From contig NZ_CP075185.1 of the NCBI RefSeq assembly GCF_020510685.1, forward strand, positions 1,984,001 to 2,048,000: 64,000 nt of DNA, given 5' to 3'. The stretch is from Dechloromonas denitrificans (GTDB lineage Bacteria > Pseudomonadota > Gammaproteobacteria > Burkholderiales > Rhodocyclaceae). Of this stretch, positions 1 through 9,503 are shown piece after piece (the stretch's first letter is position 1; the number at the start of each line of letters is the position of its first letter). The notes below the pieces were generated by a model. That model worked only from the letters and a program-made list of their open reading frames with translations, searched no databases and was not told the DNA's origin. The position numbers and the translations under genes are program-made.

Positions 1-1
1 G

Positions 2-322
2 GTCGGCCGCGATTACGTCGGCGGCAATATCGGTGGCGGGGCGCAGCAGGGCATCTATGCCGGCCGTCTGCAACGCCATTTGCAGGAACAACTGAACCGC
101 AACCGCAAGCTGAAGGAATCCGACTATCGCGTCACGCTGCGCGTCTGGCTGCGCCGCGACGGTTCGGTCGAGAAAGCCGATCTCGCGCAGAGCACGGGTA
201 GTGCCGCGCTCGATGAACTGCTCAAGGAAACCTTGCTGCAAGTCGGGGCGATGCGCGATGCGCCGCCGGAAAACATGCCGCAACCGATCCGTATCCGCGT
301 CACCGCCCGCGGCTCTCCGTAG
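2..322 (+). CDS. TonB-family energy transducer, C-terminal part (5' end outside window)
   Basis: The reading frame is open from the first bases of the window to a stop at 320-322, leaving 106 visible residues. They match a TonB C-terminal domain in type: a YAGRLQRHLQEQL helix, then RVWLRRDGSVEKADLAQSTG, then a closing beta strand PIRIRVTARG. TonB proteins couple inner-membrane proton-motive force (ExbB/ExbD) to outer-membrane transporters. The membrane anchor and proline-rich linker would lie upstream, outside the window. An internal TTG at 80 is not the true start, because domain sequence continues upstream of it. The porin gene follows after about 60 bases in the same direction, an arrangement suggesting shared function. 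The family is clear; the substrate is not. Confidence 0.8.
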   Translation, partial: VGRDYVGGNIGGGAQQGIYAGRLQRHLQEQLNRNRKLKESDYRVTLRVWLRRDGSVEKADLAQSTGSAALDELLKETLLQVGAMRDAPPENMPQPIRIRVTARGSP

Positions 323-382
323 GTCGGGCTGCCGCCCGACCCAACGTAAATAATTGTTATGAAGCAATCCAGTGAGAAATCG

Positions 383-2035
383 ATGAAATTCAATCTAAAG
401 CCTTTGCACAAGGCCATGGCCGGCGTTCTGGTAAGCATGCTGGTGGCCGGCACACCGGCCCAGGCCGATGACCGCGAATCGCTCGAAGCGCTGCGCGAAA
501 CGACCTTGAACCTGATCGATGCGCTGGTTGAGCAGGGCATCTTCAGCCGCGAAAAAGCCGACGCCGTGATCAAGGCCGCCCAGGCCAAGGCGGCGCGGTC
601 GGCGGCGAAACAGGCGCCGAAGGCCGGCGCCCCGGTGCGCGTTCAGTACGTGCCGGAAACGGTGAAGAACGAAATCCGTGAGCAACTGAAGCAGGAAGTG
701 CTGGCCCAGGCCAAGAACGAGCGCTGGGCCGAACCCAATGCCGTGCCGTCCTGGCTTGATCGGATCAAGTTGGAAGGAGACATGCGGGTGCGCTATCAGA
801 CGGAAGCGTTCGATAAGAGCAATACCGAGCCGCTCGACTACATCGTCGCCGCCATTGGCAGCAACCCGACCGGTAAGGAAGTGACGCGCTCTGCGGGCTT
901 TCTGACTGCCAGCAACACGGCGCCGACCGGCAACACCCGAGATGATCGCGAGCGCTTCCGCGTCCGGGCCCGCCTCGGCGTGCTGGCCAGGGTTTCCGAC
1001 GACTGGAGTGCCGGCGTTCGGCTGGCCACCGGCAACACGACGGATCGCGTGTCGACCAATCAGACGATGGGCCAGGATTTCAACAAGTACCAGTTGCTGG
1101 TCGATCGCGCTTATATCAAGTACGAACCCGCCGAGTGGCTGTCGATTTCCGGCGGTCGCATCGCCAATCCGTGGTTCTCGACCGATCTGGTCTGGGATGA
1201 GGACATCAATTTCGAGGGCTTTGCCGCGACCTTCAAGCCGAGTTTCGCCGATGGCGATTTCCGCCCCTTCGTGACCGTCGGGGTTTTTCCCCTGCGCGAA
1301 GAAGGTCCCCCAACCCGAAACAACCGCTGGGTCAATGGCGCCCAGGTTGGCGCCAAGTGGCAGTTCATGCCCAATTCCCGCCTGACCGTCGGGGCTGCCC
1401 TGTATGACTACGACAACCTGGAAGGGCGGGTCGAGGATGACAACAAGTTCCTGCTCGGAAACGCGGCTTATGGCCAGTACGAATACGGTTCCGGCTTGCG
1501 TCAGAAGGGCAATACTCTGTTTCGTACCAATGCCATTTCCGATAACACCTCGGCCTCGGTCTGGGGCCTCGCTTCCAAGTTCCGCCCGGTCAACCTGACG
1601 GCTTCGCTCGATCTGGCCCATTTCGACCCGGTGCATGTCGTGCTGACCACCGACTACGTCAAGAACATCGCCTTCGATCGTGGCGAAATCGAGCGTCGTA
1701 CTCAGATCCGTCTGGCCGATGGCAAAAACTACGGCTACATGTACAAGCTCACCGTTGGCATGCCGAAGCTGGAGAAGCGGCACGACTGGCAGGCATCCTT
1801 CGCCTATCGTTATCTCGGCTCCGATGCAACGGTCGATGCCTTCACCGACTCCGATTTCGGGCTGGGCGGCACCAACCTGAAGGGCTACCAGCTCGGCATG
1901 ACCTACGGGGTCGATCAGAATGCCTGGCTCAGCCTGCGCTGGATGTCGGCCGAGTCGATCGAATCCTTCTCGCTCAATCCTTCCCATCGCTTTGCGGTGG
2001 ATCTCCTGCAGGCTGACGTCAATGTGCGTTTCTAA
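383..2035 (+). CDS. Putative outer-membrane porin (Putative_porin family)
   Basis: This is an outer-membrane protein of about 550 residues. From the ATG at 383 the N-terminus (MKFNLKPLHKAMAGVLVSML...AQA) is a good Sec signal peptide, and GTGAG-like purine bases lie just upstream. An in-frame ATG at 359 adds eight residues with no ribosome site and looks less likely. After the signal comes a short helical region (about residues 25-110, rich in Glu, Lys and Ala). A long stretch of alternating polar and aromatic residues follows, typical of a beta-barrel, ending in phenylalanine (DVNVRF), the usual outer-membrane signature. It sits between the TonB-type gene and a coiled-coil periplasmic gene that overlaps its stop. 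It is known only as a putative porin; the transported compound is unknown. Confidence 0.82.
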   Translation: MKFNLKPLHKAMAGVLVSMLVAGTPAQADDRESLEALRETTLNLIDALVEQGIFSREKADAVIKAAQAKAARSAAKQAPKAGAPVRVQYVPETVKNEIREQLKQEVLAQAKNERWAEPNAVPSWLDRIKLEGDMRVRYQTEAFDKSNTEPLDYIVAAIGSNPTGKEVTRSAGFLTASNTAPTGNTRDDRERFRVRARLGVLARVSDDWSAGVRLATGNTTDRVSTNQTMGQDFNKYQLLVDRAYIKYEPAEWLSISGGRIANPWFSTDLVWDEDINFEGFAATFKPSFADGDFRPFVTVGVFPLREEGPPTRNNRWVNGAQVGAKWQFMPNSRLTVGAALYDYDNLEGRVEDDNKFLLGNAAYGQYEYGSGLRQKGNTLFRTNAISDNTSASVWGLASKFRPVNLTASLDLAHFDPVHVVLTTDYVKNIAFDRGEIERRTQIRLADGKNYGYMYKLTVGMPKLEKRHDWQASFAYRYLGSDATVDAFTDSDFGLGGTNLKGYQLGMTYGVDQNAWLSLRWMSAESIESFSLNPSHRFAVDLLQADVNVRF

Positions 2036-2627
2036 ATCACCGTTGCTTTCCGTGCTGCTCGCCGCGACCGTTCTGGCGGCAGTCATGCTGACCGCGCCGG
2101 CCTTTGCTGCCGAGAAAAACGTGGACCGGAGCAAGGAGCAGGTGCGCCGCTTGCAGCAGGCGCAGCGCCAGCTGGAGCAGGAAAAGGCGAAACTGGGCGA
2201 AGAGAAGGCGGCGGTCGAAGCTGAGCTCGGCGAAGCCCGGAAAAAGGCCGAGGCTGAGACGCGACGTGCGGCCGGTCTGGCAAAAGAGCTGAGTGCATTA
2301 CGCACGGCACGCGACGCCGTGGCCGGCAAACTCGCCGAAAGCGAGGCCGAGTTGCGCCGGACCCAGGAGCAGCAACGCCTCGCCGAAGCCGAAGGCAAGC
2401 GCCTGCAGGCGGCGTTGGCTAGCGAAAAGCAGCAACTTGCCGTGGCCATCGAACGCAACCGGGAAATGCACAAGGTGAGTGGCGAGGTGCTCAGTCTTTA
2501 CGAGAAGAAATCCTGCTTCGATAGCGCCTTCCAGCGTGAACCCTTGACCGGCCTGAAACGGGTCGAGATCGAGAATGCCGTCGAGGATCTGCGCGACAAG
2601 CTGGATAGCCAGCGCGCCGGTTTGTGA
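2022..2627 (+). CDS. Periplasmic coiled-coil protein of unknown function
   Basis: The ATG at 2022 overlaps the porin stop by 14 bases, so the two are probably translationally coupled. The 201-residue product has a signal peptide (about residues 1-27, ending AFAAEK). A long Glu/Lys/Ala/Arg-rich heptad region follows from about residue 30 to 150 that must form a coiled coil. A short tail contains a single cysteine (KKSCFDSAF). No enzymatic motif is visible. Such proteins are often misnamed DNA repair ATPase because of coiled-coil similarity to SMC proteins, but there is no Walker motif here. Context suggests a periplasmic partner of the TonB/porin pair. Its 3' end overlaps the next start (GTGA). 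Confidence 0.75.
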   Translation: MCVSKSPLLSVLLAATVLAAVMLTAPAFAAEKNVDRSKEQVRRLQQAQRQLEQEKAKLGEEKAAVEAELGEARKKAEAETRRAAGLAKELSALRTARDAVAGKLAESEAELRRTQEQQRLAEAEGKRLQAALASEKQQLAVAIERNREMHKVSGEVLSLYEKKSCFDSAFQREPLTGLKRVEIENAVEDLRDKLDSQRAGL

Positions 2628-3322
2628 CCGCCCGGGGCGTCCGGCCTGGCGGTCTTTTCTCGTCGGCCCTGCTGATCCGGCTCATCCCTTTTGCCGTCTT
2701 CATCGGCCTGCTGGCGCTCGAGCCCTGGCTGGCCCGGCAGTTGGTCAATGTCTTCGATACCCGCTGGCTCTATGGTTGGCGGTCGATTGTCGTGGCCGGC
2801 TGGCTGGCGCTGTTCTGGCGGCGTTATGGCGAACTCGGGGCCGGTTTTCCGGGGATTGGCGAATGCCTGCAGGCGTTGGGGGTCGGGCTGGCCGTGCTGG
2901 TCGCCTGGCTGATGCTCGATGCCGGCATTTTCGTGATCGGCCAATCCGGGTCCGGCTTCGATCCCCGTCAGCCGGACGGCAGGCTCGACTGGCCGCTGGC
3001 CGTGATGCGGCTGGCCGGTTCGGCGCTGGTCGTGCCGGTGATGGAGGAGCTGTTCTGGCGCTCGCTGGTGATGCGCTGGCTGGTCGCTACCGACTTCGCC
3101 GCGGTGGCCCCGGCCAGGGTGGGAATTTCCGCCTTGCTCATCTCCAGCGTGGTCTTCGGCTTCGAGCATAGCCAGTGGGCGGCCGGTATCGTGGCCGGCC
3201 TGGCCTATGGCTGGCTGTACCGGCGCAGCGGCAATCTGTGGCCGGCGATTCTCGCCCATGTCGTGACCAACGCCGGGCTTGGCCTGTGGGTATTGGCGAC
3301 CGGCGCCTGGTATTTCTGGTAG
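2624..3322 (+). CDS. CPBP-family intramembrane metalloprotease (PEP-CTERM-type CAAX protease-related)
   Basis: This 232-residue membrane protein starts at a GTG that overlaps the previous stop (GTGA). Its motifs are those of the CPBP/CAAX Rce1-like family: EELFWRS (EExxxR) near residue 143, FGFEH (FxxxH) near 182, and HVVTN (HxxxN) near 214. Hydrophobic helices surround each motif, so the glutamate and histidines needed for catalysis are present. A subfamily of these proteases occurs in species with exosortases, and the PEP-CTERM genes and xrtB in this window make that assignment plausible. The substrate is unknown; one possibility is processing of sorted membrane-anchored proteins. It closes the porin operon, with a gap of about 90 bases to the response regulator. 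Confidence 0.82.
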   Translation: MTARGVRPGGLFSSALLIRLIPFAVFIGLLALEPWLARQLVNVFDTRWLYGWRSIVVAGWLALFWRRYGELGAGFPGIGECLQALGVGLAVLVAWLMLDAGIFVIGQSGSGFDPRQPDGRLDWPLAVMRLAGSALVVPVMEELFWRSLVMRWLVATDFAAVAPARVGISALLISSVVFGFEHSQWAAGIVAGLAYGWLYRRSGNLWPAILAHVVTNAGLGLWVLATGAWYFW

Positions 3323-3379
3323 CGGAATGCCGTCGGCAATCTGAGCATCATATTCCCGTAATCTGCAGCGAATATCCTG

Positions 3380-3400
3380 AGAAGTCGTAAAAGTTCGTAA
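3380..3400 (+). repeat. Direct repeat upstream of the PhoB-like regulator
   Basis: Two near-identical half-sites, AAGTCGTAA and AAGTTCGTAA, lie head to tail about ten bases apart, just upstream of the response-regulator start. OmpR/PhoB-family regulators bind head-to-tail direct repeats with ten- to eleven-base spacing, so this could be an autoregulatory operator. That role is inference. Confidence 0.4.
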
Positions 3401-3411
3401 ATGGGCAAGTG

Positions 3412-4110
<699 letters not shown>

Positions 4111-4173
4111 CGCTCCCGCCGCTGCCTGCCGCGCCGGCGCTCTGCCGGCCGGTTTCTGACTGGATTTTTTCTC

Positions 4174-5379
4174 GTGCCGATTCTTGATCGTCTGTTCGTT
4201 GCCAGCACGCTGGCCGTTTCACTCGTCTCGCCGGTCTTCGCCGATCCCGACGATACCTTCAATATCTACGTCGCCGCTGGCGCGCAGCAGGACAGCAACC
4301 TGTTTCGCCAGGCCGCCAATGAGCAGAGCGATACGGTGCAGACCACCTCGCTGACCCTGGCGCTGAGCAAACCTTTCGCCCAGCAGCGCTTTTCGTTCGA
4401 TGCGAGCTTGATCGACTACCGTTACCGCAAGAACGACTACCTCGACTATCAGGCGAAGAACTATAACGGCGCCTGGAACTGGGCGCTGTCGCATCGCCTG
4501 ACCGGTGTTCTGTCGGCCAGCCGGACCGAGGCCCAGAACAGTTTTGTCGATTACACCGAAAGCACCCCGGAGCGGCGCAAGAACGTCCGGCAGACCGACG
4601 TCAATCATCTCGGTGCCGAATGGCAGGTGCGCGGCGGCTGGCGCTTGCTCGGCGGCCTGACCAATACCGAGCAGAGCAACAGCCAGACGTTCAGCCAGCA
4701 AAGCGGTTTCGTGCTGAATACCTGGGAGGCGGGAGCCAAATACCTCTGGCCGGCCGGCAGCTACCTGCAACTGCTGCGTCGCGAAGGCGACGGCGAATAC
4801 ATCGATCAGCAACTGGTCAGCTTCGCCATGCTGCGGGCGCCGTTCAACCCGCAACACGACACCGACTTCCGGCAGATCGAGACCGAGGCGCGGCTGTTCG
4901 TGCCGTTTACCGGAAAATCCACGCTCTCCGCCAAGCTCGCCAAGCAGGCGCGCGAGCACCAGCACTTCAGCCAGCGCGACTACGATGTTTACGTCGGGCG
5001 GCTCGACTATAGCTGGCAACCGACCGGCAAACTTGCGCTGAACAGCTCGCTGCGCCGCGAAGTGGCGGCCTATCAGGATTACGCCAGCAGCTATTACCTG
5101 GGTGACGGGGTGAACCTGCAGCCGACCTGGCAGATCAGCGCCCGGACGGTGATGCGCCTGAACTACGACTGGCAGCGCCGGCGCTTCGACGGCGAGTTGA
5201 TCGCCGGTCTGGCCGAGCGGCGCGACACGCTGCAGTCGATCCGCCTCGGGATCGACTGGCTGCCGGCCCGCTGGGCCACGGTGACGACCAGCATTCAGCG
5301 CGACAGCCGGAAATCGAGCCGGGACAATTTCGATTTCAGTACCAACATCCTCAGCGTCAATGCCCGCCTGAACTTCTGA
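4174..5379 (+). CDS. epsL: EpsL-type outer-membrane beta-barrel protein of exopolysaccharide export
   Basis: A 401-residue protein with a signal peptide (about residues 1-23, ending VFADPD). The body is made of alternating amphipathic strands with many aromatic and arginine residues (for example RFSFDASLIDYRYRKNDY), ending ILSVNARLNF, the usual C-terminal barrel strand with terminal Phe. This pattern fits the XrtB/PEP-CTERM-associated EpsL outer-membrane family. It is thought to help secrete or anchor the exopolysaccharide. The start is a GTG at 4174 with little Shine-Dalgarno match. It lies about 50 kb from the rest of the eps genes and directly after a response regulator, which may control it. 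Confidence 0.72.
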   Translation: MPILDRLFVASTLAVSLVSPVFADPDDTFNIYVAAGAQQDSNLFRQAANEQSDTVQTTSLTLALSKPFAQQRFSFDASLIDYRYRKNDYLDYQAKNYNGAWNWALSHRLTGVLSASRTEAQNSFVDYTESTPERRKNVRQTDVNHLGAEWQVRGGWRLLGGLTNTEQSNSQTFSQQSGFVLNTWEAGAKYLWPAGSYLQLLRREGDGEYIDQQLVSFAMLRAPFNPQHDTDFRQIETEARLFVPFTGKSTLSAKLAKQAREHQHFSQRDYDVYVGRLDYSWQPTGKLALNSSLRREVAAYQDYASSYYLGDGVNLQPTWQISARTVMRLNYDWQRRRFDGELIAGLAERRDTLQSIRLGIDWLPARWATVTTSIQRDSRKSSRDNFDFSTNILSVNARLNF

Positions 5380-5384
5380 TTAAT

Positions 5385-5993
5385 TCAGCGCCCGCCCAGC
5401 CGCTGGTAATGGGCTACGACCAGCGGCACGTAGCGCCGCGTCTCTGCGTAGGGCGGCAGGCGCCGGCCGTAGCGAATGACCGCGCCTTCGCCGGCGTTGT
5501 AGGCGGCCAGCGCCAATTCCAGATTGTTGTCGAAGAGGGCCAGCAGGTCGCGCAGATAGCGGGCGCCGGCGCGGATATTTTCGCCGGGGTCGAGCAGGTT
5601 GACCGTGCCGTAGCGGCTGGCCGTCGCCGGCAGTAATTGCATCAGCCCGGTCGCCCCCTTGGGCGACACGGCACCCCGGTTGTAGCCCGATTCGACGGTG
5701 ATCACCGCGTGCAGCAGCGCGGCGTCGACGCCGGTGTCGCTGCTGGCGCGCAGCACGGCATCGTGAAACGGCCGCTCGCCGAAGGGCAGGGCGAGCACGC
5801 CGCGTGGCGCGCGCAAGGCGGCACGGGCCGGCTCGAAGCGGTCGGCCAGGATCAGCCGGTAACGCCGGTCGTCGGGGATGTTGCTGAGGTGCTCGACGCC
5901 GTCTTCATCGACGAAGCTGAAAATGCCGCCGGCCGCCAGGGCCGGGGCCGAAACAACGATGGCGAGACAGAACAGGGCGGGGCGCAGGGGCAT
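5385..5993 (-). CDS. Lytic transglycosylase (DUF4124 plus SLT domain)
   Basis: A 202-residue exported murein hydrolase. A signal peptide (residues 1-20, ending LAAGG) is followed by a short DUF4124-like stretch (IFSFVDEDGVEHLSNIP) and then a soluble-lytic-transglycosylase domain from about residue 85. The catalytic glutamate is in VESGYN, and the family motifs GLMQLLPATA and ALAAYNAGEGAV are intact. The enzyme cleaves peptidoglycan glycan strands to form 1,6-anhydro ends, often opening the wall for envelope machines. It is divergent from the secretion operon that begins with gspG. A role in making room for that apparatus is a reasonable inference. A paralogue lies at 24976-25641. Confidence 0.88.
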   Translation of the reverse strand: MPLRPALFCLAIVVSAPALAAGGIFSFVDEDGVEHLSNIPDDRRYRLILADRFEPARAALRAPRGVLALPFGERPFHDAVLRASSDTGVDAALLHAVITVESGYNRGAVSPKGATGLMQLLPATASRYGTVNLLDPGENIRAGARYLRDLLALFDNNLELALAAYNAGEGAVIRYGRRLPPYAETRRYVPLVVAHYQRLGGR

Positions 5994-6160
5994 CGGCGCA
6001 GCCTACCCGTCGCGTGTTACAGCAGATTGACCATGGCATGACCCGGCGCCAAACAATCTCTCGTTCGTCATTCTCCTGTAACGCGCGATACCTAGCATGG
6101 CCGGTACTTTCAACGACTATTGGCGATCTCGTGCTGCGCTACCTGTTCTCCCGCCTCACC
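5994..6160. promoter_or_regulatory. Divergent intergenic region between transglycosylase and gspG
   Basis: About 165 bases separate two divergent genes, so promoters in both directions must lie here or inside the upstream coding ends. I see no near-consensus sigma-70 pair, terminator or clear operator. Confidence 0.3.
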
Positions 6161-6589
6161 ATGCGTCTTTCCCCGGCTGCCGGCTTGCGCCAGCGTGGGT
6201 TCACGCTGCTCGAACTGCTCGTCGTGATGGTCATCATCGGCCTGCTCGCCGGCTATGTCGGGCCGAAATACTTCTCGCAGATCGGCAAGTCCGAGGTCAA
6301 GGCGGCGCGGGCGCAGATCGACGCGCTGGAAAAGGCGCTCGACCAGTATCGCCTCGACGTCGGCCACTATCCGACCACCGAACAGGCACTGGCCGGGCTG
6401 ATGAAGCGTCCGGCCGGCGAGAACCGCTGGCAGGGGCCGTACCTGAAAAAAGATGTGCCGGCTGACCCGTGGGGCAATGCCTACCAGTACCGCCAGCCGG
6501 GCGAACATGGCGAACTCGACCTGTTCTCCTACGGCAAGGATGGCAAGCCCGGTGGTGAGGGCGAGGCTGCCGACATCACCAACTGGTGA
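6161..6589 (+). CDS. gspG: Major pseudopilin GspG (type II secretion-like)
   Basis: A 142-residue type IV pilin-like protein. From the ATG at 6161 the leader ends RQRG and the mature protein begins FTLLELLVVMVIIGLLAGYV. This is the prepilin peptidase site (G/F, Glu at +5) and the hydrophobic N-terminal helix. The C-terminal half has the GspG calcium-site pattern (DPWGNAYQYRQPG, FSYGKDGKPGGEGEAADITNW). GspG assembles into the periplasmic pseudopilus that pushes substrates through the secretin. Other in-frame starts upstream (for example GTG at 6131) would lengthen the leader. It is the first gene of a seven-gene operon; no prepilin peptidase or minor pseudopilins are present in it. Confidence 0.9.
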   Translation: MRLSPAAGLRQRGFTLLELLVVMVIIGLLAGYVGPKYFSQIGKSEVKAARAQIDALEKALDQYRLDVGHYPTTEQALAGLMKRPAGENRWQGPYLKKDVPADPWGNAYQYRQPGEHGELDLFSYGKDGKPGGEGEAADITNW

Positions 6590-6600
6590 GTTGCGCCGCA

Positions 6601-7785
6601 ATGGATTACGAAGTGACCGCGGTATTCCCCGGGCAGGGCGTTTCGCTGCTCCGGGTGGCTGCCGATTCGCCGGAAGCGGTGGCGGCAGCGCCGGCCTTGC
6701 AGGGCGGCCTCGTCGTCTCGCTGCGCGTACTAGGCGAGCAAAAAGGCGGCGGGCGGCGCGGCAAGTTTCCGCTGCCGTTGTTTACCCGCCAGTTGCTGGC
6801 GCTGCTCCAGGCCGGACTGACCGTGGTCGAAGGGCTCGATACCCTGGCCGCCCAGGATCAGGGTTCGATCACTTCCGAGGTGATCGGCCGCCTGCTGACC
6901 GATCTGCGCGAAGGCCAGTCGCTGTCGGCGGCTTTGCAACGCCAGCCGGAGGCCTTTCCGAATCTCTATGTCGCCACCGTCAAGGCCAGCGAACAGACCG
7001 GCGACATGCCGGAAGCACTGCAACGCTATATCGTCTTCCATGAAAAGCTGGCCGACCTGAAAAAGAAGATTGTCAGCGCCGCCATCTACCCGGTGATGCT
7101 GATGTCGGTCGGCGGCATCGTCACGCTGTTCCTGCTCGGCTATGTCGTGCCGCGCTTCAGCCTGGTCTTCGCCGACAGCGGCCGCGACCCGCAAGGCGTT
7201 TCCAGCCTGCTCTTCGCCTGGGGCGGCTTCATCAACCAGCACGCTGGCGAACTGGCGATCGCTGCGCTGGTGGCGGTGCTCGGCCTCGTCGCACTGTTCA
7301 GATTGCCCGCCGTGCGGGCTGCTGCGGCCCGCGCGGCGTGGCGCTTTCCGGGCATGGGCGAGCGCATCCGGCTGGTCTATCTGGCGCGGTTCTACCGCAC
7401 CACCGGCATGCTGCTGCGCGCCGGCATCCCGCTCAAGACGACGCTCGGCATGGTTGCCGACATCCTGCCGGCCGCCTTGCGCGAAGGCTTGCTGCGGGCG
7501 GTCGTCGAGATCGAGCAGGGCCGGCCGTTTTCGCGGGCCGCCGAGGGCGGCGGGCTGACCACGCCGGTGGCTCTGCGGATGATCGCCGTTGGCGAGCGCA
7601 GTGGCCAGCTCGGCGACATGATGGAAGCCGTCGCCACCTTTTACGACGAGGAAATCAACCGCTTCGTCGACACCTTCACCCGTTTGTTCGAGCCACTGCT
7701 GATGACGATCATCGGCGGCATTGTCGGCGGCATCGTGTTGCTGCTGTACATGCCGATTTTCGAACTGGCCGGCAATTTCCAATAG
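6601..7785 (+). CDS. gspF: GspF/PilC-like inner-membrane platform protein
   Basis: A 394-residue polytopic protein carrying two T2SSF domains, at roughly residues 60-185 and 265-390. Diagnostic sequences are PLFTRQLLALLQAGLTVVEG and LARFYRTTGMLLRAGIPLKT, with a conserved ERSGQLGDMM segment. Three hydrophobic spans are visible (VMLMSVGGIVTLFLLGYVV, LAIAALVAVLGLVALF, and near the C-terminus). GspF is the membrane platform contacting the ATPase and pseudopilus. The ATG at 6601 is preferred. A GTG at 6586 overlapping the gspG stop would add five residues. The next gene begins 8 bases after the stop. Confidence 0.9.
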   Translation: MDYEVTAVFPGQGVSLLRVAADSPEAVAAAPALQGGLVVSLRVLGEQKGGGRRGKFPLPLFTRQLLALLQAGLTVVEGLDTLAAQDQGSITSEVIGRLLTDLREGQSLSAALQRQPEAFPNLYVATVKASEQTGDMPEALQRYIVFHEKLADLKKKIVSAAIYPVMLMSVGGIVTLFLLGYVVPRFSLVFADSGRDPQGVSSLLFAWGGFINQHAGELAIAALVAVLGLVALFRLPAVRAAAARAAWRFPGMGERIRLVYLARFYRTTGMLLRAGIPLKTTLGMVADILPAALREGLLRAVVEIEQGRPFSRAAEGGGLTTPVALRMIAVGERSGQLGDMMEAVATFYDEEINRFVDTFTRLFEPLLMTIIGGIVGGIVLLLYMPIFELAGNFQ

Positions 7786-7793
7786 GCGTGGCG

Positions 7794-9503
7794 ATGAATT
7801 CACCTACCGAAGAACGGCTGCTGATCGACAGCTTCGAACGCGATGCGCTGCTCGCCGAGGCCCGCCGGCTGGCCACGGCCGGCGGTGGGCTGGCGGGAGT
7901 GATGGCCGGCTTGCAGGCCGATTTCGGGCAGAGCGAGGAAGCGGCCGGCGAACTGACGGCGGCGGCTTTCGGGCTGTCGGCGATCAGTCTGGCCGAACTG
8001 TCCGACTATTCGCTGGCCCTGGATCTGGCGCCTTTTGCCGAATTCATCCGGCGGCAGGCGCTGGTTCTCGACATCGGCGAGGCCTACCTGGTGGCGACGC
8101 CGAATCCGTTCGACACGGTGCTGCGCGACTGGCTCGAAGGCCTAGTGTCGCTCGGCCGGCCACTGCACTGGCGCCTGGCACCGGCTTCGGTGCTGAGCGC
8201 CTACCTGACCCGCGAGGAATCCCGGGTGCGGGCGCTGGATGGCAGCCTGGGCGGCGAAGGCGGCCAGATCGCCATCGGTTCGGTGGCGGAAGACCTGTCG
8301 CTGCAACGCATTTCGGAAGACGGCAGCCCGGTCGTCCGGCTGCTCCGTTCGACGCTGCATGACGGCCTGAAAGCCGGGGCCAGCGACATCCATATCGAGG
8401 CCCACAGCCGCGGCCTGGCGATCAAGTACCGGATCGACGGCGTGCTCAACTACGCCGGTTCGATCGACGGCAGCGATACCGCCGAACAGATGATTTCGCG
8501 GGTCAAGGTGCTCTCCGATCTCGATATTTCCGAACGCCGCGTGCCGCAGGACGGCCGTTTCAAGGTCAGCTGGCAGGGCCGCGAAATCGACATCCGCGTC
8601 TCGATCATGCCGAGCATCTGGGGCGAGGACGCGGTATTGCGGGTTCTCGACAAGCAGGCGCTGACCGACCACTTGCAGGGCCTGCGCCTCGATGCGATGG
8701 GTTTCGACGCCGACATCATGGCGCGCATCCGTCGGCTGGCCAGCGAACCTTACGGCATGGTGCTGGTCACCGGGCCGACCGGCAGCGGCAAGACGACCAC
8801 GCTGTACGCTGCGTTGAGCGAGATCAATCGCGGCGAGGACAAGATCATCACCATCGAAGACCCGGTCGAGTATCAGCTGTCCGGCGTGCTGCAGATTCCG
8901 GTCAACGAGAAAAAAGGCCTGACTTTCGCCCGCGGCCTGCGCTCCATCCTGCGCCACGACCCGGACAAGATCATGGTCGGCGAAATCCGCGATTCGGAAA
9001 CCGCGCAGATCGCCGTCCAGGCTGCCCTGACCGGCCACCTGGTCTTCACCACGGTGCATGCCAACAATGTGTTCGACGTGATCGGCCGCTTCCTGCACAT
9101 GGAGGTCGATCCGTACAACCTGGTTTCCGCGCTCAACGGCGTTATCGCCCAACGGCTGATCCGCACGCTGTGCACGGCCTGCATGAAGCCGGTGGTGCCG
9201 AACCCGGAAGCCTTGAGCGACGCCGATATCGATCTGGCTGCCAGCAGCGGCTGGCAGTTTCAGCAGGCGGTCGGCTGCGGCACCTGCCGCGGCACCGGCT
9301 ACCGTGGTCGGCGGGCGATTGCCGAATTGCTCGTCCTCAACGACGAAATCCGCGAACTGATCATCAGCCGGGCGCCGATCCGCCAGCTCAAGGAAGCCGC
9401 CCGGCGCGGCGGCACCCGCTCGCTGCGCGAAAGCGCCCTCGATCTCGTGCGCGACGGCGCGACCAGCCTGGAGGAGGCCAACCGTGTCACTTTCGTGGCT
9501 TGA
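7794..9503 (+). CDS. gspE: GspE/PilB-family secretion ATPase
   Basis: A 569-residue hexameric AAA-type secretion ATPase. The N-terminal third is divergent. The ATPase core has Walker A GPTGSGKTTT near residue 330, the Asp box (IITIEDPVEYQL), Walker B (KIMVGEIRDSETA) and the His box (TGHLVFTTVHANN). A tetracysteine zinc motif (CTACMKP then CGTCRGTGYRGR) at about residues 459-500 is typical of GspE. It powers pseudopilus assembly through GspF. The ATG at 7794 is chosen; a GTG six bases earlier is also possible. Its end overlaps the next gene by 20 bases, so the products are probably coupled. Confidence 0.92.
   Translation: MNSPTEERLLIDSFERDALLAEARRLATAGGGLAGVMAGLQADFGQSEEAAGELTAAAFGLSAISLAELSDYSLALDLAPFAEFIRRQALVLDIGEAYLVATPNPFDTVLRDWLEGLVSLGRPLHWRLAPASVLSAYLTREESRVRALDGSLGGEGGQIAIGSVAEDLSLQRISEDGSPVVRLLRSTLHDGLKAGASDIHIEAHSRGLAIKYRIDGVLNYAGSIDGSDTAEQMISRVKVLSDLDISERRVPQDGRFKVSWQGREIDIRVSIMPSIWGEDAVLRVLDKQALTDHLQGLRLDAMGFDADIMARIRRLASEPYGMVLVTGPTGSGKTTTLYAALSEINRGEDKIITIEDPVEYQLSGVLQIPVNEKKGLTFARGLRSILRHDPDKIMVGEIRDSETAQIAVQAALTGHLVFTTVHANNVFDVIGRFLHMEVDPYNLVSALNGVIAQRLIRTLCTACMKPVVPNPEALSDADIDLAASSGWQFQQAVGCGTCRGTGYRGRRAIAELLVLNDEIRELIISRAPIRQLKEAARRGGTRSLRESALDLVRDGATSLEEANRVTFVA

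Noticed and set aside
395..2473. Long antisense open frame (692 codons) opposite the porin gene
   Set aside because: High GC leaves antisense frames open by chance. The plus strand has a full signal peptide and barrel protein; this frame shows no family pattern.
2022..2627. DNA repair ATPase
   Set aside because: Coiled-coil similarity only; there is a signal peptide and no ATP-binding motif.
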